A DNA stretch of 64,000 nt, taken from NCBI GenBank assembly GCA_964611035.1, contig CAZSWT010000012.1:1-64000 (forward strand), given 5' to 3'. Under the pieces are notes generated by a model. It made no database searches, was not told the DNA's origin, and saw only the letters and a list, made by a program, of their open reading frames with translations. Of the stretch, positions 52,775-62,589 are shown one piece after another. The translations under genes were made by a program, and so were the position numbers. The stretch is from B33-G16 sp964611035. GTDB lineage: Bacteria > Desulfobacterota > DSM-4660 > Desulfatiglandales > B25-G16. Position 1 is the stretch's first letter. The number at the start of each line of letters is the position of its first letter.

Positions 52775-54121
52775 TTATGCAAGATACCTGTCACGCGGCC
52801 ATTCCGCTATGAGTTTATCCACTTCCTCCTTTTTGGAACGATAGCCCGTGAAGTAGAAAAGGCTACCAATTGCAAGCCAAATAGCTGAATAGATCAGGGC
52901 CTTGGGACCCTGTAGAATCAGGAAATAAATGGAAATGATAATACCAGCCACTGGCACTATGGCCTTCCATCCGCTCAGCTTCATTGGTGCCTTTTTAAAG
53001 AGATCGGACTGAGTTTTTGGTGCCATAAGAACTGCAACGTGCGTTATGATCCAGTTATATAGAAACATGGCCACAACGATTTCAGCAACCAATTGTATCG
53101 ATCCTGAAATAATCAGAAAAACTGCAATGGCAGCAGTAAGGATCAATGAATTACCCGGCACCCCATATTTATTAAGAGCAGTAAAGGCCTTTGGAAGGAT
53201 TTTATCGCGTGATGTCCCGAAAAGGATTCGTGTTCCAACTGTTTGCTCAGCATTATGGGAAGATAAAATAGCAGCCCATGCAACCAGGATAATGAAGGTA
53301 ACCCCAAATGCCCCCATATATTTACTCGCAACCGTTGCATAAGGAGCATCAGATGCAGCGAATTCCTTCCAGGGAATAACAGCCGTGCATACGAATGCGG
53401 AGACAATATACAGGATTGCTGGCACTAATATGCCCAGGGTAACTCCCCATGTGATCGTTCTTGCTGGGTCTTTGGCCTCTTCACCCAGATCAGCAGCCAA
53501 TGTCAGACCAGCATAGGCAAAGATAAGAAGAGATGCTCCTTTTAAAACCCCTGAAAACCCCATGGGTGTTCCCATAGCAATATATTCTGAGTTCATCTGG
53601 GGTAATCCGAGAATGATAAAAATTAACAGGCCCGCAACCATGAAGAGAAACAGTATGTTCTGAATGACCTTGACTGTCTTGATCCCCAACCAATTTATGA
53701 TAAAAAAGACAATGGTAACAATAACCCCACCTACCAGGATATTGAGTTTTGTCTCAAGCCCTGGAAGCGCATTCACATACATGATAAAGGCCTTTGCCGT
53801 GATTGCTACAGGGCCTATCAGCGCCAGCCACATTGCCCATCCGGATAAAAATCCGGCATAATTAGAGACAACTCTTGTCGGATAGACATAGCTTTCTCCG
53901 CCTTCCACAGGATACATGAGATTAAGCATAATCGTGCTCAAACCAACCAGTATAACCGGAATAGCACCGATGGCATAAGATAACCATGTCAAGGCACCTG
54001 CAGACTTTGCTGCGATTCCAGTAATGACGAATACACCGGCGCCAATAACAATGCCAGCGGTAATCGCCGTTACACTCAAAACCCCAAGTTCCTTTCTCAA
54101 ATGTTTTTCATCGTTTGCCAT
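52775..54121 (-). CDS. APC-superfamily amino acid permease
   Basis: 448 residues with about twelve membrane spans. The N-terminal GAGVFVITGIAAKSAG matches the TM1 G-x-G/A motif of the APC fold, and DLGEEAKDPARTI is the conserved loop after TM6. A secondary transporter for amino acids or related amines; specificity unknown. Upstream on the same strand is an MBL gene 43 bp away. Confidence 0.88.
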   Translation of the reverse strand: MANDEKHLRKELGVLSVTAITAGIVIGAGVFVITGIAAKSAGALTWLSYAIGAIPVILVGLSTIMLNLMYPVEGGESYVYPTRVVSNYAGFLSGWAMWLALIGPVAITAKAFIMYVNALPGLETKLNILVGGVIVTIVFFIINWLGIKTVKVIQNILFLFMVAGLLIFIILGLPQMNSEYIAMGTPMGFSGVLKGASLLIFAYAGLTLAADLGEEAKDPARTITWGVTLGILVPAILYIVSAFVCTAVIPWKEFAASDAPYATVASKYMGAFGVTFIILVAWAAILSSHNAEQTVGTRILFGTSRDKILPKAFTALNKYGVPGNSLILTAAIAVFLIISGSIQLVAEIVVAMFLYNWIITHVAVLMAPKTQSDLFKKAPMKLSGWKAIVPVAGIIISIYFLILQGPKALIYSAIWLAIGSLFYFTGYRSKKEEVDKLIAEWPRDRYLA

Positions 54122-54164
54122 AAGATCCCCCTTTTATAGTTATTAGTTTAATTGTGATTATTCA

Positions 54165-55061
54165 TTATGGAACTTCCACAATCATACCGGTATGTAAAGG
54201 TGAAAAGCGATCCTTAAAGGTATTGTATAGCTCTACCTGAGCTCTAAACCCAGTACAATGACCGGCATAAACCCTATCAGGATCAAATTCTTTTAGCGCC
54301 TTGGCAGTTTTTTTGATCCTGCTTTCAGAAGCTTCAATAAGGTGGAAGCCACCAATAATCCCATAAATTTTTTCTGTATCGGTTAATTTTACTGCCTGTC
54401 TGGTAATATTTACAATCCCGGCATGACTACATCCTGTAACAATAACCAGCCCTTTTCCTTTAATATTTGTAACAACAGAGATGTCATCCAGCATAGGGTC
54501 TGTTTTAACCTCGCCGTTATCGATAGTAAAGAGATTTATCCCGACTTCTTCGAAATCTGTTACTCTTTCAACTTCTCCAGTTGTAATAAGGCCTGGCATT
54601 ATTTCTAAAGGATCTTTGGTTAAATACAGGGAGCCACCAGAGGCCTCGATATCTGTCTTTTTGTCTCCATCCATAACGCCAACATGTCTCAAGTAGGGAT
54701 CAGTAATAAAATTGAGACGGAATATATCTGGATGAGCTATAATAGGGAGGTCTTTCTTGCCTATTTCCTTGATTATTGTTCCCAGGCCCTGAGTATGATC
54801 ATAGTGACAGTGCGTTAAAACAACGGCATCTATGCAAGAAAGGCTGATCTGCATCATGTTAATATTTTCGAGCAATGCGGTAGGATTCTGAGCAACATCA
54901 ACGAGTACATTTTTCTTAATACCATCTCTTTCTGTAGTAAGGAGAAATGAAACGCCGTGCTGTCCCAAATAAGGGGATTCATATGCCACGGTATCTTCTG
55001 CAATGACTGTAAGCTTGAGTTTGCTTAATTTGCCTCTGCTGAACATAGGGTACCTCGGCAT
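54165..55061 (-). CDS. MBL-fold metallohydrolase
   Basis: 298 residues. LTHCHYDHTQG (HxHxDH) near 88, GCSHAGI near 205 and AGHCTGF near 270 give a complete zinc site. Larger relative of the two MBL proteins at 38-39.6 kb, in the same ribofuranosyl-aminobenzene phosphate synthase-like branch. Two starts are possible; the first (MPRYPMF) is kept. Upstream of and probably cotranscribed with the APC permease, so both may serve uptake and breakdown of one compound. Confidence 0.82.
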   Translation of the reverse strand: MPRYPMFSRGKLSKLKLTVIAEDTVAYESPYLGQHGVSFLLTTERDGIKKNVLVDVAQNPTALLENINMMQISLSCIDAVVLTHCHYDHTQGLGTIIKEIGKKDLPIIAHPDIFRLNFITDPYLRHVGVMDGDKKTDIEASGGSLYLTKDPLEIMPGLITTGEVERVTDFEEVGINLFTIDNGEVKTDPMLDDISVVTNIKGKGLVIVTGCSHAGIVNITRQAVKLTDTEKIYGIIGGFHLIEASESRIKKTAKALKEFDPDRVYAGHCTGFRAQVELYNTFKDRFSPLHTGMIVEVP

Positions 55062-55390
55062 GGGTTTTTTAAGGCATTAAACTCCCTTAAGGAAGGTGTG
55101 GATAGCTATAAGAGAAAAAAACTAATTTGTCAAGGGGAAAGCCATAGCTGTGTAAGACCTTGGTGAATATATGGGAAATAGACGGCTGCTTTTCAAGGGA
55201 AAAAGCCATTTCAAGAAATGGTGGCTGATTTGATGCTGTTGCTGGAGTAGTTTGTGTAGACGGTAATATATGCTGAAAAAGACCTTATGTAAGAAATAAA
55301 TCTTTCTCATGATTGTGCTGCCTTTAAGTTAGCTATATATTTGATATAGAAAGAGGGGAGGGTATCATCGAAGATTTGAGAAAAAATCTA
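55062..55390. other. Intergenic, no gene seen
   Basis: Divergent spacer between the MBL gene and the aor operon. No ORF that looks coded. CACCTAACAGAG at ~55447, just beyond it, resembles an attC R'' box but has no partner. Confidence 0.4.
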
Positions 55391-55425
55391 TTGACAAATA
55401 ACAATAAAAAAAATAATGATAAAAT
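55391..55425 (+). promoter_or_regulatory. Possible promoter of the aor operon
   Basis: A perfect TTGACA at 55391-55396. The -10 is uncertain: TAATGA at 17-bp spacing is weak and TAAAAT (55420-55425) is 23 bp away. About 110 bp before the operon start. Confidence 0.3.
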
Positions 55426-55531
55426 ATAGTAGTTTCTCATCGACGCACCTAACAGAGGGTTTAGAATGACTTTCAAACTCTCCCTTCAACATTTTATCTT
55501 TTATTTCCCTAATCTTTTATAGGAGGTAGCC

Positions 55532-56029
55532 ATGAAAGTACTGGTAGTAGATCCCCTAAAATGTTCAGGGGGTAAATCATGCGAGCTTGCCTGCTCCTTT
55601 GAACAAACAGGTAAGTTTAACATTGCAGATTCACGGATAAAGATACACTTCTTTCCCGAACAGATCAATTTCACGCCAACTGTCTGCATGCAGTGCAGGG
55701 ATGCGTACTGTGTGCAGGTATGCCCTACAGGTGCTTTAAGCAGGCGTAAAGAAGATGGCGTTGTGTACCTTGACCAGAATAAATGTATCGGGTGTAAACA
55801 GTGTATTGTTGCCTGCCCATGGGGATCTGTGAAACTTGATCACGCTGGGGAGACACTGATTAAGTGCGACACGTGTGGGGGGGATCCGGCATGCGTAAAA
55901 GTTTGTACCTCCGGTGCCCTCAAATTTGTTGAAGCAGATGAGGCTGTGCTTTCAAAGCAAAGAAACACAGCAGAAAAGTACATGAAAATTGCTGAACAAA
56001 TGGCAAAAGGGGGTGATGTAAATGCTTAA
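55532..56029 (+). CDS. aorA: AorA-like polyferredoxin subunit of aldehyde oxidoreductase
   Basis: 165 residues; AGGAGGT before the ATG. Four 4Fe-4S motifs of the HycB type: CSGGKSCELAC near the start, CMQCRDAYCVQVCPTG, CIGCKQCIVACPWG and CDTCGGDPACVKVC. It overlaps the tungsten subunit by eight bases. In Aromatoleum AorABC this small subunit wires electrons between the tungsten centre and the FAD subunit, and the same three-gene order is seen here. Confidence 0.82.
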   Translation: MKVLVVDPLKCSGGKSCELACSFEQTGKFNIADSRIKIHFFPEQINFTPTVCMQCRDAYCVQVCPTGALSRRKEDGVVYLDQNKCIGCKQCIVACPWGSVKLDHAGETLIKCDTCGGDPACVKVCTSGALKFVEADEAVLSKQRNTAEKYMKIAEQMAKGGDVNA

Positions 56030-57830
56030 AGGCTTTAACGGAGTAATACTTCGAATAAATCTGACAAAAAAGGAAGTACAGAGAGAGGAAATCAATGAAG
56101 AATGGGCGAAGCTTTTTATAGGCGGCAGAGGGTATGGTGAAAAGATAATCTATGAGGAAGTCGATCCAAAAATTGACCCTTTATCTGAAGAAAATAAGGT
56201 AGTTATTGCTACCGGTCCTATCGTTGGGACCACGGCTCCGGCCTCCGGAAGAATCATGGTTATCACCAAGGGCCCGCTCAATAATACCCTCGCCTGCTCC
56301 AATGCCGGCGGATATTTTGGAATCGAACTCAAGATGGCGGGCTATGATATGATTATCCTCGAGGGAAAGGCCCCTGAGCCCGTGTATCTCTGGATTGACA
56401 ATGATGAGGTTGATATCAGAAGCGCCAAGGATATGTGGGGGAAGACAACAATCGAGACAGATAAAGTATTGAGAGAAAATACCCATATCGAAGCCAAGAC
56501 CATGGAAATTGGTCCTGCAGGGGAAAAACTGTCCAAAATATCCGGTGTTATGTTTGATGGTCATCGGGCATCAGGCAGGACCGGCGTGGGTGCAGTGGTA
56601 GGAAGCAAAAATTTCAAAGGAATCGCTGTGAGGGGTACAAAGGGGGTTGAGGTAGCAGATGTAGAAGGATTCAAAGAGGCAGTAAAGAATGCCTACGGCA
56701 AGTTAGCTGCCCATCCCGTTGCATCTGAAGGTCTTCCCACCTATGGTACTGCTGTGTTGATGAATATATTGAATAATGTTGGCTCCCTGCCCACGAAAAA
56801 TGCCCAAGACGCATATTTCCCAAACGCAGATAATATATCCGGTGAGGCAATGGTGAAAAAAACATTGATAAGAAAGAAAGGATGTGGAGGCTGCCCCATT
56901 GACTGTGGAAGGGTAACCGAGATTAGAGAGGGAAAATACAAGGGAGATCACGGAGAAGGCCCGGAATATGAGACAGCCTGGTCAATGGGGGCAATGTGCG
57001 GCGTTGATGATATCAATGCAGTTACCAAGGCCCATTATCTCTGCGATGAGTACGGGCTTGATGGGATATCCGCGGGCGTGACCATTGCCTGTGCAATGGA
57101 ACTGTATGAGAAGGGATACATGCCAAAAGAGGACGCCCCATTCCCGATAAGGTTTGGTGACGGCGATGCTGTTGTTGAGCTTGTAAAACTCATGGGCACA
57201 AGAGAAGGATTCGGGAATCTACTTTCTGAAGGTTCTTACAGACTTGCTGAACACTACGGGCACCCTGAACTTTCAATGAGCGTTAAGAAACAGGAAATTG
57301 CGGCCTATGACCCGAGAGGGGTCAAAGGTATCGGCCTTGAATATGCCACGTCAAATAGGGGCGCATGCCACGTACGAGGCTACACCATCGCACCAGAAGT
57401 ATTGGGCACGCCCATACAGGTTGATAGACTCGCCTATGAAGGCAAAGCTGACTTGGTAAAACTCTTTCAGGACTTGACCGCTGCCGTTGATGCATCCGGA
57501 GCCTGCCTGTTTACGACGTTTGGTATGGAGGCGGCCAATTACGCAGAACTTGTCACGACAGCAACCGGGATTCCCTACGATGAGAAAAACCTTCTCCTTG
57601 CCGGGGAAAGGATCTGGAATCTTGAGAGGCTCTTCAATTTAAAAGCTGGACTCACCACAGAGGATGATACCCTGCCAAAGAGGTTCATTGATGAACCAAT
57701 CCCATCCGGGCCATCAAAGGGTGAGGTGAACGAGCTCCCTAAAATGCTTCCGGAGTACTACAAGGTGAGAGGATGGGATTCTGAGGGGAGGCCAACTGAC
57801 GATAAACTTACGGAGTTAAGCCTGAAGTAA
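56022..57830 (+). CDS. aorB: Tungsten-containing aldehyde:ferredoxin oxidoreductase (AorB-like)
   Basis: 602 residues, typical AOR length. N-terminal pterin-binding domain (GGRGYGEKIIYEEVDP, ATGPIVGTTAPASGR), the 4Fe-4S motif GCGGCPIDCGR near 290 with a last Cys near 490 (GACLFT), and the AOR core (DPRGVKGIGLEYATSNRGACHVRG). Catalyses aldehyde to carboxylic acid and, at low potential, the reverse. Middle gene of an aorABC-like operon. Tungsten and molybdopterin genes are not in the window. Confidence 0.93.
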   Translation: MLKGFNGVILRINLTKKEVQREEINEEWAKLFIGGRGYGEKIIYEEVDPKIDPLSEENKVVIATGPIVGTTAPASGRIMVITKGPLNNTLACSNAGGYFGIELKMAGYDMIILEGKAPEPVYLWIDNDEVDIRSAKDMWGKTTIETDKVLRENTHIEAKTMEIGPAGEKLSKISGVMFDGHRASGRTGVGAVVGSKNFKGIAVRGTKGVEVADVEGFKEAVKNAYGKLAAHPVASEGLPTYGTAVLMNILNNVGSLPTKNAQDAYFPNADNISGEAMVKKTLIRKKGCGGCPIDCGRVTEIREGKYKGDHGEGPEYETAWSMGAMCGVDDINAVTKAHYLCDEYGLDGISAGVTIACAMELYEKGYMPKEDAPFPIRFGDGDAVVELVKLMGTREGFGNLLSEGSYRLAEHYGHPELSMSVKKQEIAAYDPRGVKGIGLEYATSNRGACHVRGYTIAPEVLGTPIQVDRLAYEGKADLVKLFQDLTAAVDASGACLFTTFGMEAANYAELVTTATGIPYDEKNLLLAGERIWNLERLFNLKAGLTTEDDTLPKRFIDEPIPSGPSKGEVNELPKMLPEYYKVRGWDSEGRPTDDKLTELSLK

Positions 57831-57872
57831 AAAAGAACGCTTGCTGTAGATTCCTACGAACAGGAGACTTCT

Positions 57873-59081
57873 ATGAAATACCTTATCATTGGAGGCAGTA
57901 TCGCAGGGCTCTCGTGTGCACGAAAGATACGAGAGCTCGAGAAAGACTCCGACGTTGTTATTCTCTCCGAGGAGGAGAGAGCCTACGCAAAGATGGCCCT
58001 CCCGTATCTCCTTGCGGGAGAAAGGGATATATGGCTTGACGTGCCAGCAGGTGTGGAGTTTCTCGGCAATAAAAAAGTGACAAATATCTCTCCAGACGAG
58101 AAGAAGGTCATTACAGAACAAGGGGAGGATTTTATTTTTGACAAACTCCTTGTAGCCTCTGGAGCGGGGGCGGCAGTTTCCGAATTCAAGGGAAGCGCCT
58201 CTCCCGCTGTATTTACCGTGAGAAACCTTTCTGATATCCAGGGTATACAAAACAGATTGAAGAAGGCACGCCAAAAAAAAGTTATCATCTCCGGCGCCGG
58301 CCTTGTGAGCATGGAAATGGGGGATGCAGTGCAAAAAATTGGCTTCACGCCTCTATTTCTCATATCGTCTCAGAAGGTATTCTCCATGATACTTGATGAT
58401 GCAGGAAGCGAGGTTATGACCGAGGATCTGAAAGAAAAGGGAGCAGAGATCAACTTAGGTGAGACCATTAAGGAGATCGAAACGAGAGACGAGGAAGTAC
58501 TTGTTGAGACACAATCAGGAAAGAAATTCACCGGGGATGTGGTAATCATTGGAAAAGGAGCAACTCCGAACACCGCATTTCTGGCATCTTCGGGAATCGA
58601 AATTGATCGTGGAGTGATCGTAAATAATTTCCTTGAAACAAACAAAAAAGGGATTTTCGCTGCTGGTGACGTGTGTCAGGGATATGACATGGTGTATGAA
58701 GAAAAAAGGGTAAATGCCCTGTGGCCTGTGGCGATTGAACAGGGTGAGCATGCGGCAATGAACATGACCCATTTCAGAATTCCGTATAAAGGAAGTGTGG
58801 CCAGGAATATCGTGACTGCCTTTGGAAATACGATTTTCACTGCTGGGCTTTCGAGGGGCAATGAATTAGAAACCTATCAACGGAGAGAAAAGAAACGCTA
58901 CTCGAAGATTGTAGTAAGGGATGGTTGCCTTGTGGGGGCCATATTTATCAATGTGGATATTGATCCAGGAGCCTACCTCTTTGCAATAGAAAGAAAGGCA
59001 GAGGTTTCTGGACTTAAAGACGTTATGCTCTTAGGTTCCCTCTCTTACACTCACCTTTTTCCTTTCCTCAGAGGGGCGTAA
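57873..59081 (+). CDS. aorC: FAD/NAD(P)-dependent oxidoreductase (AorC-like)
   Basis: 402 residues; CAGGAGA before the ATG. Two Rossmann motifs: FAD-binding IIGGSIAGLSCARKI at the N-terminus and NAD-binding VIISGAGLVSMEMG near 148; FAAGDVCQG near 263 closes the FAD site. It lacks a redox-active Cys pair, so it is a flavin electron-transfer subunit. In the AorABC complex it lets NAD(H) exchange electrons with the tungsten enzyme. Last 14 bases overlap the convergent UspA gene. Confidence 0.82.
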   Translation: MKYLIIGGSIAGLSCARKIRELEKDSDVVILSEEERAYAKMALPYLLAGERDIWLDVPAGVEFLGNKKVTNISPDEKKVITEQGEDFIFDKLLVASGAGAAVSEFKGSASPAVFTVRNLSDIQGIQNRLKKARQKKVIISGAGLVSMEMGDAVQKIGFTPLFLISSQKVFSMILDDAGSEVMTEDLKEKGAEINLGETIKEIETRDEEVLVETQSGKKFTGDVVIIGKGATPNTAFLASSGIEIDRGVIVNNFLETNKKGIFAAGDVCQGYDMVYEEKRVNALWPVAIEQGEHAAMNMTHFRIPYKGSVARNIVTAFGNTIFTAGLSRGNELETYQRREKKRYSKIVVRDGCLVGAIFINVDIDPGAYLFAIERKAEVSGLKDVMLLGSLSYTHLFPFLRGA

Positions 59082-59358
59082 TCCAACCGGGCAGGCGCTC
59101 TTTGGCCTTGATACCCTTCTCGCGAAATTCTCCTTCAAGACCCGCCAGGTAAGTTTCTATTTGCTTCGTCTGCCTCTCGAGTTCTTCCTGGTACCTTTCC
59201 ATGTAATTACCCTCTGACTCCAAGGCACTAGGGTGAAGCTCCACCACCTGCAGGAAAATCACTCTTGCATTATAATGATGGGCCAGTTCTTCAAGGTGAG
59301 GTAATATCCTCTCCGCTCGTTTCGACCCATCTAATGGGGCCAATATAGTATTATACAT
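59068..59358 (-). pseudogene. Universal stress protein (UspA) domain, C-terminally truncated
   Basis: 96 residues from ATG 59358 (GGGAGG upstream); UspA proteins are ~140-150. The first half is good (MYNTILAPLDGSKRAERIL, ARVIFLQVVE), but the ATP-binding G-x2-G-x9-G block is missing and the frame ends LPGWITPL inside the 3' end of aorC. Probably cut by the rearrangement that placed it tail-to-tail with aorC. Confidence 0.7.
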
Positions 59359-59425
59359 TGTATTACTAACCTCCCAAGTCACTAAATGGAATGTTTGTTG
59401 CCTAAGGTGAACCAGGGATGATCTC

Positions 59426-60466
59426 TTAATCCTTTCTTATCTCTGTTACATTTAAATACTCTTGCACCAGTTGCTCCCACAAGACTATCTTATCTGCATC
59501 ATCTTTCGTCAAAAGGGGCTCTATGTTTTCGATTTGCTTCGCTGTTTGGTAGGTGTCAAGGGGCACTGAAAGCAATGGAACATTGCGTTCTGATGCCTTT
59601 GAGATAATATTTTGTGGTGGCAAAATGTTGCCCGTCAGAATAATTCCGGCGGTATCTGTTTCCAAAGCAGCGAGTATCATGTCACTTCGATCACCGCCAG
59701 TTATTACAACCTTGTTTCCCTCATGAAAGCCCGGAGTGCTTAGCGCGGTGCTCGGGGACATAGCCCCGATGAGAATAGTCTTTACTGTATTACGCAACCC
59801 TCCTTCACCGGTAATGACTTTTGCCAGTAGTCGTTCCGCAAGGTAGTTAACCGAGAAATGTGTTAGTTCTTCACGAGATGGGATTATCCCAATAACTTTA
59901 ATTCCCATATCCATTATCCCAGGAAGGTATATGTCCTTGAAATCCTGTACGTCACGCACCTTGTTTACAATGACACCCCCAAAATTGATATTGGTCATAT
60001 GAAGGCACTTTTTGAAAAGGTTGATGTCATCTAAAATTGTGTCATCATCACCGCTGATAACAATGAGCAGCTTACCATCGATAAATTGTGCCAGTGAGAT
60101 TGCATCAAGATTCACCGATATACCGTATCCGATGTCTTTTCCACCTTCGACAAACACTGTGGCTTTATCTTTTCCTATCTTAGATATTACTTCATGAAGT
60201 TTCTTTTTTATGCTTTCTGTGTCGTACATGTATCTTAGCTTGGAGGGATCAAAGCCGATACTCATCTCCTCAGGGTTTTCTTCAAGATTGAAAATGTGAG
60301 TGATGAGTGCAGAATCATAATCCCATAATCGCTTTTTTCGGTAGAATAGTCGATCGCCAAAGGGCTTCATGTACCCTATCTTTTCATGCAATGCCTTTGC
60401 GATTCCCACAATCACACTGGTCTTGCCAGCATTTTTTCGCATTGATGCGACCACTATTTTTTTCAT
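59426..60466 (-). CDS. P-loop (BioD-like) and DRTGG-domain protein, phosphotransacetylase N-terminal type
   Basis: 346 residues from ATG 60466 (GAGAGG 8 bp ahead; an upstream GTG is less likely). N-terminal dethiobiotin-synthase-like NTPase with P-loop SMRKNAGKTS (~9-18) and FVEGGKDIGYG; C-terminal DRTGG domain (~215-330, VITGGDRSDMILAALET). This pairing forms the regulatory N-terminus of long phosphotransacetylases but has no Pta catalytic domain here. It may sense nucleotide or CoA status for the acyl-CoA synthetase it is coupled to. Overlap/contact with that gene's stop. Confidence 0.8.
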   Translation of the reverse strand: MKKIVVASMRKNAGKTSVIVGIAKALHEKIGYMKPFGDRLFYRKKRLWDYDSALITHIFNLEENPEEMSIGFDPSKLRYMYDTESIKKKLHEVISKIGKDKATVFVEGGKDIGYGISVNLDAISLAQFIDGKLLIVISGDDDTILDDINLFKKCLHMTNINFGGVIVNKVRDVQDFKDIYLPGIMDMGIKVIGIIPSREELTHFSVNYLAERLLAKVITGEGGLRNTVKTILIGAMSPSTALSTPGFHEGNKVVITGGDRSDMILAALETDTAGIILTGNILPPQNIISKASERNVPLLSVPLDTYQTAKQIENIEPLLTKDDADKIVLWEQLVQEYLNVTEIRKD

Positions 60467-60471
60467 CTGTG

Positions 60472-62583
60472 TCACCTCTCACCCTTTAATAGTAAAATCC
60501 TTACATCCAAGGCCTTTACCCCCTCTCCCTCTTCATAGGCTACAAGGGGGTTGATCTCTATATCAGAGATTGCCTCGCACCTCTTTATGATCGTGCCCAA
60601 CTTGATGATGGTATCCATGATTCCATCAATATCCTTTTTCTTTTCTCCCCGTACCCCTAAAAGCAGGGGATATGATCTCACTTCCTTTATCATATTTGTT
60701 ATTTCGTGATGGTTCAGGGGAAAGGCGCGGAAGGATATATCCTTCATGACCTCAACATAGATGCCACCCAATCCAAACATCACGATGGGACCAAAGATCT
60801 TATCTCTTCTCGCACCGATGATTAATTCTGTACCAGGCCGGGCCATCTCCAAAACATCCACTCCTTCAATCTTGGCATTCGGATTATACGTCCTGCAGCT
60901 TTGCATGATCGCCTGATAGGCATCAATTACTTCATTGCTATTTTCTAAATCCAAGGCAACACCACCAGCATCGCTCTTGTGAATGATATCCTTGGAGGCA
61001 ATCTTCATGACCACAGGGTATCCAATTTCCCCTGAGTACTGTACCGCCTCATCCAGGGTTCGCGCAACCCGACTTTGGGGAGCTGGAATTCCTGCGGCCT
61101 TCATGATAGCCTGAGCCTCATGTGCGAGGAGGAAATGTCGTTTATCCTCTCGTGCCTTTCTGACAATCTCTTCTATTGCCTTTTTTGGTATATCAGCAAG
61201 TGCAATTTCTTCTGATCGATTCGCCAGGTAATTGTAATACCTATACATCGCACCCAAACATGATACACTCTCGTAGGCCCCTCCATACACGGGATGCCCG
61301 CTCCCATGGTAGCTGTTTATGCAGTTTTGCACTTTATCCCCTCCAAGGCAGGAAAATAGTATCGGTTTCCCCTTTTCTTTATATTGCGGATAGTATTTCT
61401 TGATTAACTCAGGCATGTTTTCAGAGTCAAAAACTGCTACCTCGCTCAAAAGTGTGATGACCGCATCTATGTCATCGTTGCGAAGCGCCACATTGAGAGC
61501 GCTGTCGAACTCTGTGGTGGTTGCTTGCCCGGTCAGGTCAATAGGGTTTTTTGTAGAGCCAAAATCAGGAACTACGCCTGAAAAAATCCCGTTAAGAGCA
61601 GGAAGGTCGTCATAGAGCTTTACCCCATACTTTTCACAGGCATCGGCAGTCATTACACCTATTCCACCGCCATTGGTGATGATTACTGTATGTTCCCCCT
61701 TTGGCATTGGATTGTTTGAAAGGAACTTACACCAATCAAAAGCATCCCGTATGTCCTCAGCTCGTAAGACGCCATATTGTCTTACAAGTGCATCAAATAC
61801 CTCATCTGCCCCTGCCAGTGACCCTGTGTGTGACGCTGCAGCAATGGCCCCTTTCGCAGAGCGTCCGGATTTGATCACAACAACGGGCTTTTTCTTCGTT
61901 GTCTCATTAAGCGCCTTAATTAATCGTTCACCCTCTTTCACACCTTCTACATAGATCAAGATTATTTTTGTCTGATCGTGGGTGATTAGATAGTCCAGGA
62001 GTTCTGATTCATCAATATCGGCCTTATTGCCCACTGAAACCATTGCTGATAAGCCGATATTCTCCACGGCGGTTTTACCGATCATAGATGCCCCGAGGGC
62101 CCCACTCTGTGTGATAATTGCAACATTTCCCGCTATCACATCTCTGGTGCCAAACGTGGCATTTAGCGATGCCTTCGCAGAATATACCCCGAAGATGTTT
62201 GGCCCCAAAATCCGTACACCGTGTTCACGAGCATATGCGGTAATTTTTTTCTCCTCTGTAATGTTTCCAACCTCTGAAAATCCTGATGTTATGATAAGGG
62301 CTGTCTTTACTCTTTTTTTGGCGCATTTCCTTACTGCATCGAACACAAACCTTGCGGGAATGACGATGCACGCCAGATCAATAGCGGCATTTACATCTTC
62401 GAGATCCTTGAATGCCGGATGTCCAAGCATTTCACCGCTGCGAGGATTTATGGGGTATACTTTACCCCTATAACCACCGAGTATGATGTTTTCTAAAACC
62501 TTGTACCCTATTTTGCTTGTGTCCAGTGATGCGCCGATTACTGCAATTGATTGCGGCTCAAAAAGGTATTTCATGTCTGTCAT
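60472..62583 (-). CDS. Acyl-CoA/acetyl-CoA synthetase (ADP-forming), fused alpha-beta
   Basis: 703 residues. CoA-binding domain (IAVIGASLDTSKIGYKV), succinyl-CoA synthetase-like ligase domain with the phospho-His region ASHTGSLAGADEVF (~250), and a C-terminal ATP-grasp domain (~480-700, VMKIASKDIIHKSDAGGV). Interconverts acyl-CoA + ADP + Pi and acid + ATP + CoA, used by anaerobes to conserve energy. Starts 7 bp after the CoA-transferase gene and runs into the DRTGG gene, forming one operon. Confidence 0.92.
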   Translation of the reverse strand: MTDMKYLFEPQSIAVIGASLDTSKIGYKVLENIILGGYRGKVYPINPRSGEMLGHPAFKDLEDVNAAIDLACIVIPARFVFDAVRKCAKKRVKTALIITSGFSEVGNITEEKKITAYAREHGVRILGPNIFGVYSAKASLNATFGTRDVIAGNVAIITQSGALGASMIGKTAVENIGLSAMVSVGNKADIDESELLDYLITHDQTKIILIYVEGVKEGERLIKALNETTKKKPVVVIKSGRSAKGAIAAASHTGSLAGADEVFDALVRQYGVLRAEDIRDAFDWCKFLSNNPMPKGEHTVIITNGGGIGVMTADACEKYGVKLYDDLPALNGIFSGVVPDFGSTKNPIDLTGQATTTEFDSALNVALRNDDIDAVITLLSEVAVFDSENMPELIKKYYPQYKEKGKPILFSCLGGDKVQNCINSYHGSGHPVYGGAYESVSCLGAMYRYYNYLANRSEEIALADIPKKAIEEIVRKAREDKRHFLLAHEAQAIMKAAGIPAPQSRVARTLDEAVQYSGEIGYPVVMKIASKDIIHKSDAGGVALDLENSNEVIDAYQAIMQSCRTYNPNAKIEGVDVLEMARPGTELIIGARRDKIFGPIVMFGLGGIYVEVMKDISFRAFPLNHHEITNMIKEVRSYPLLLGVRGEKKKDIDGIMDTIIKLGTIIKRCEAISDIEINPLVAYEEGEGVKALDVRILLLKGER

Positions 62584-62589
62584 TTCAAT

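Noticed and set aside
55440..55470. CACCTAACAGAGGG as an attC R'' box
   Set aside because: No matching second half; lies in a promoter region of the aor operon.
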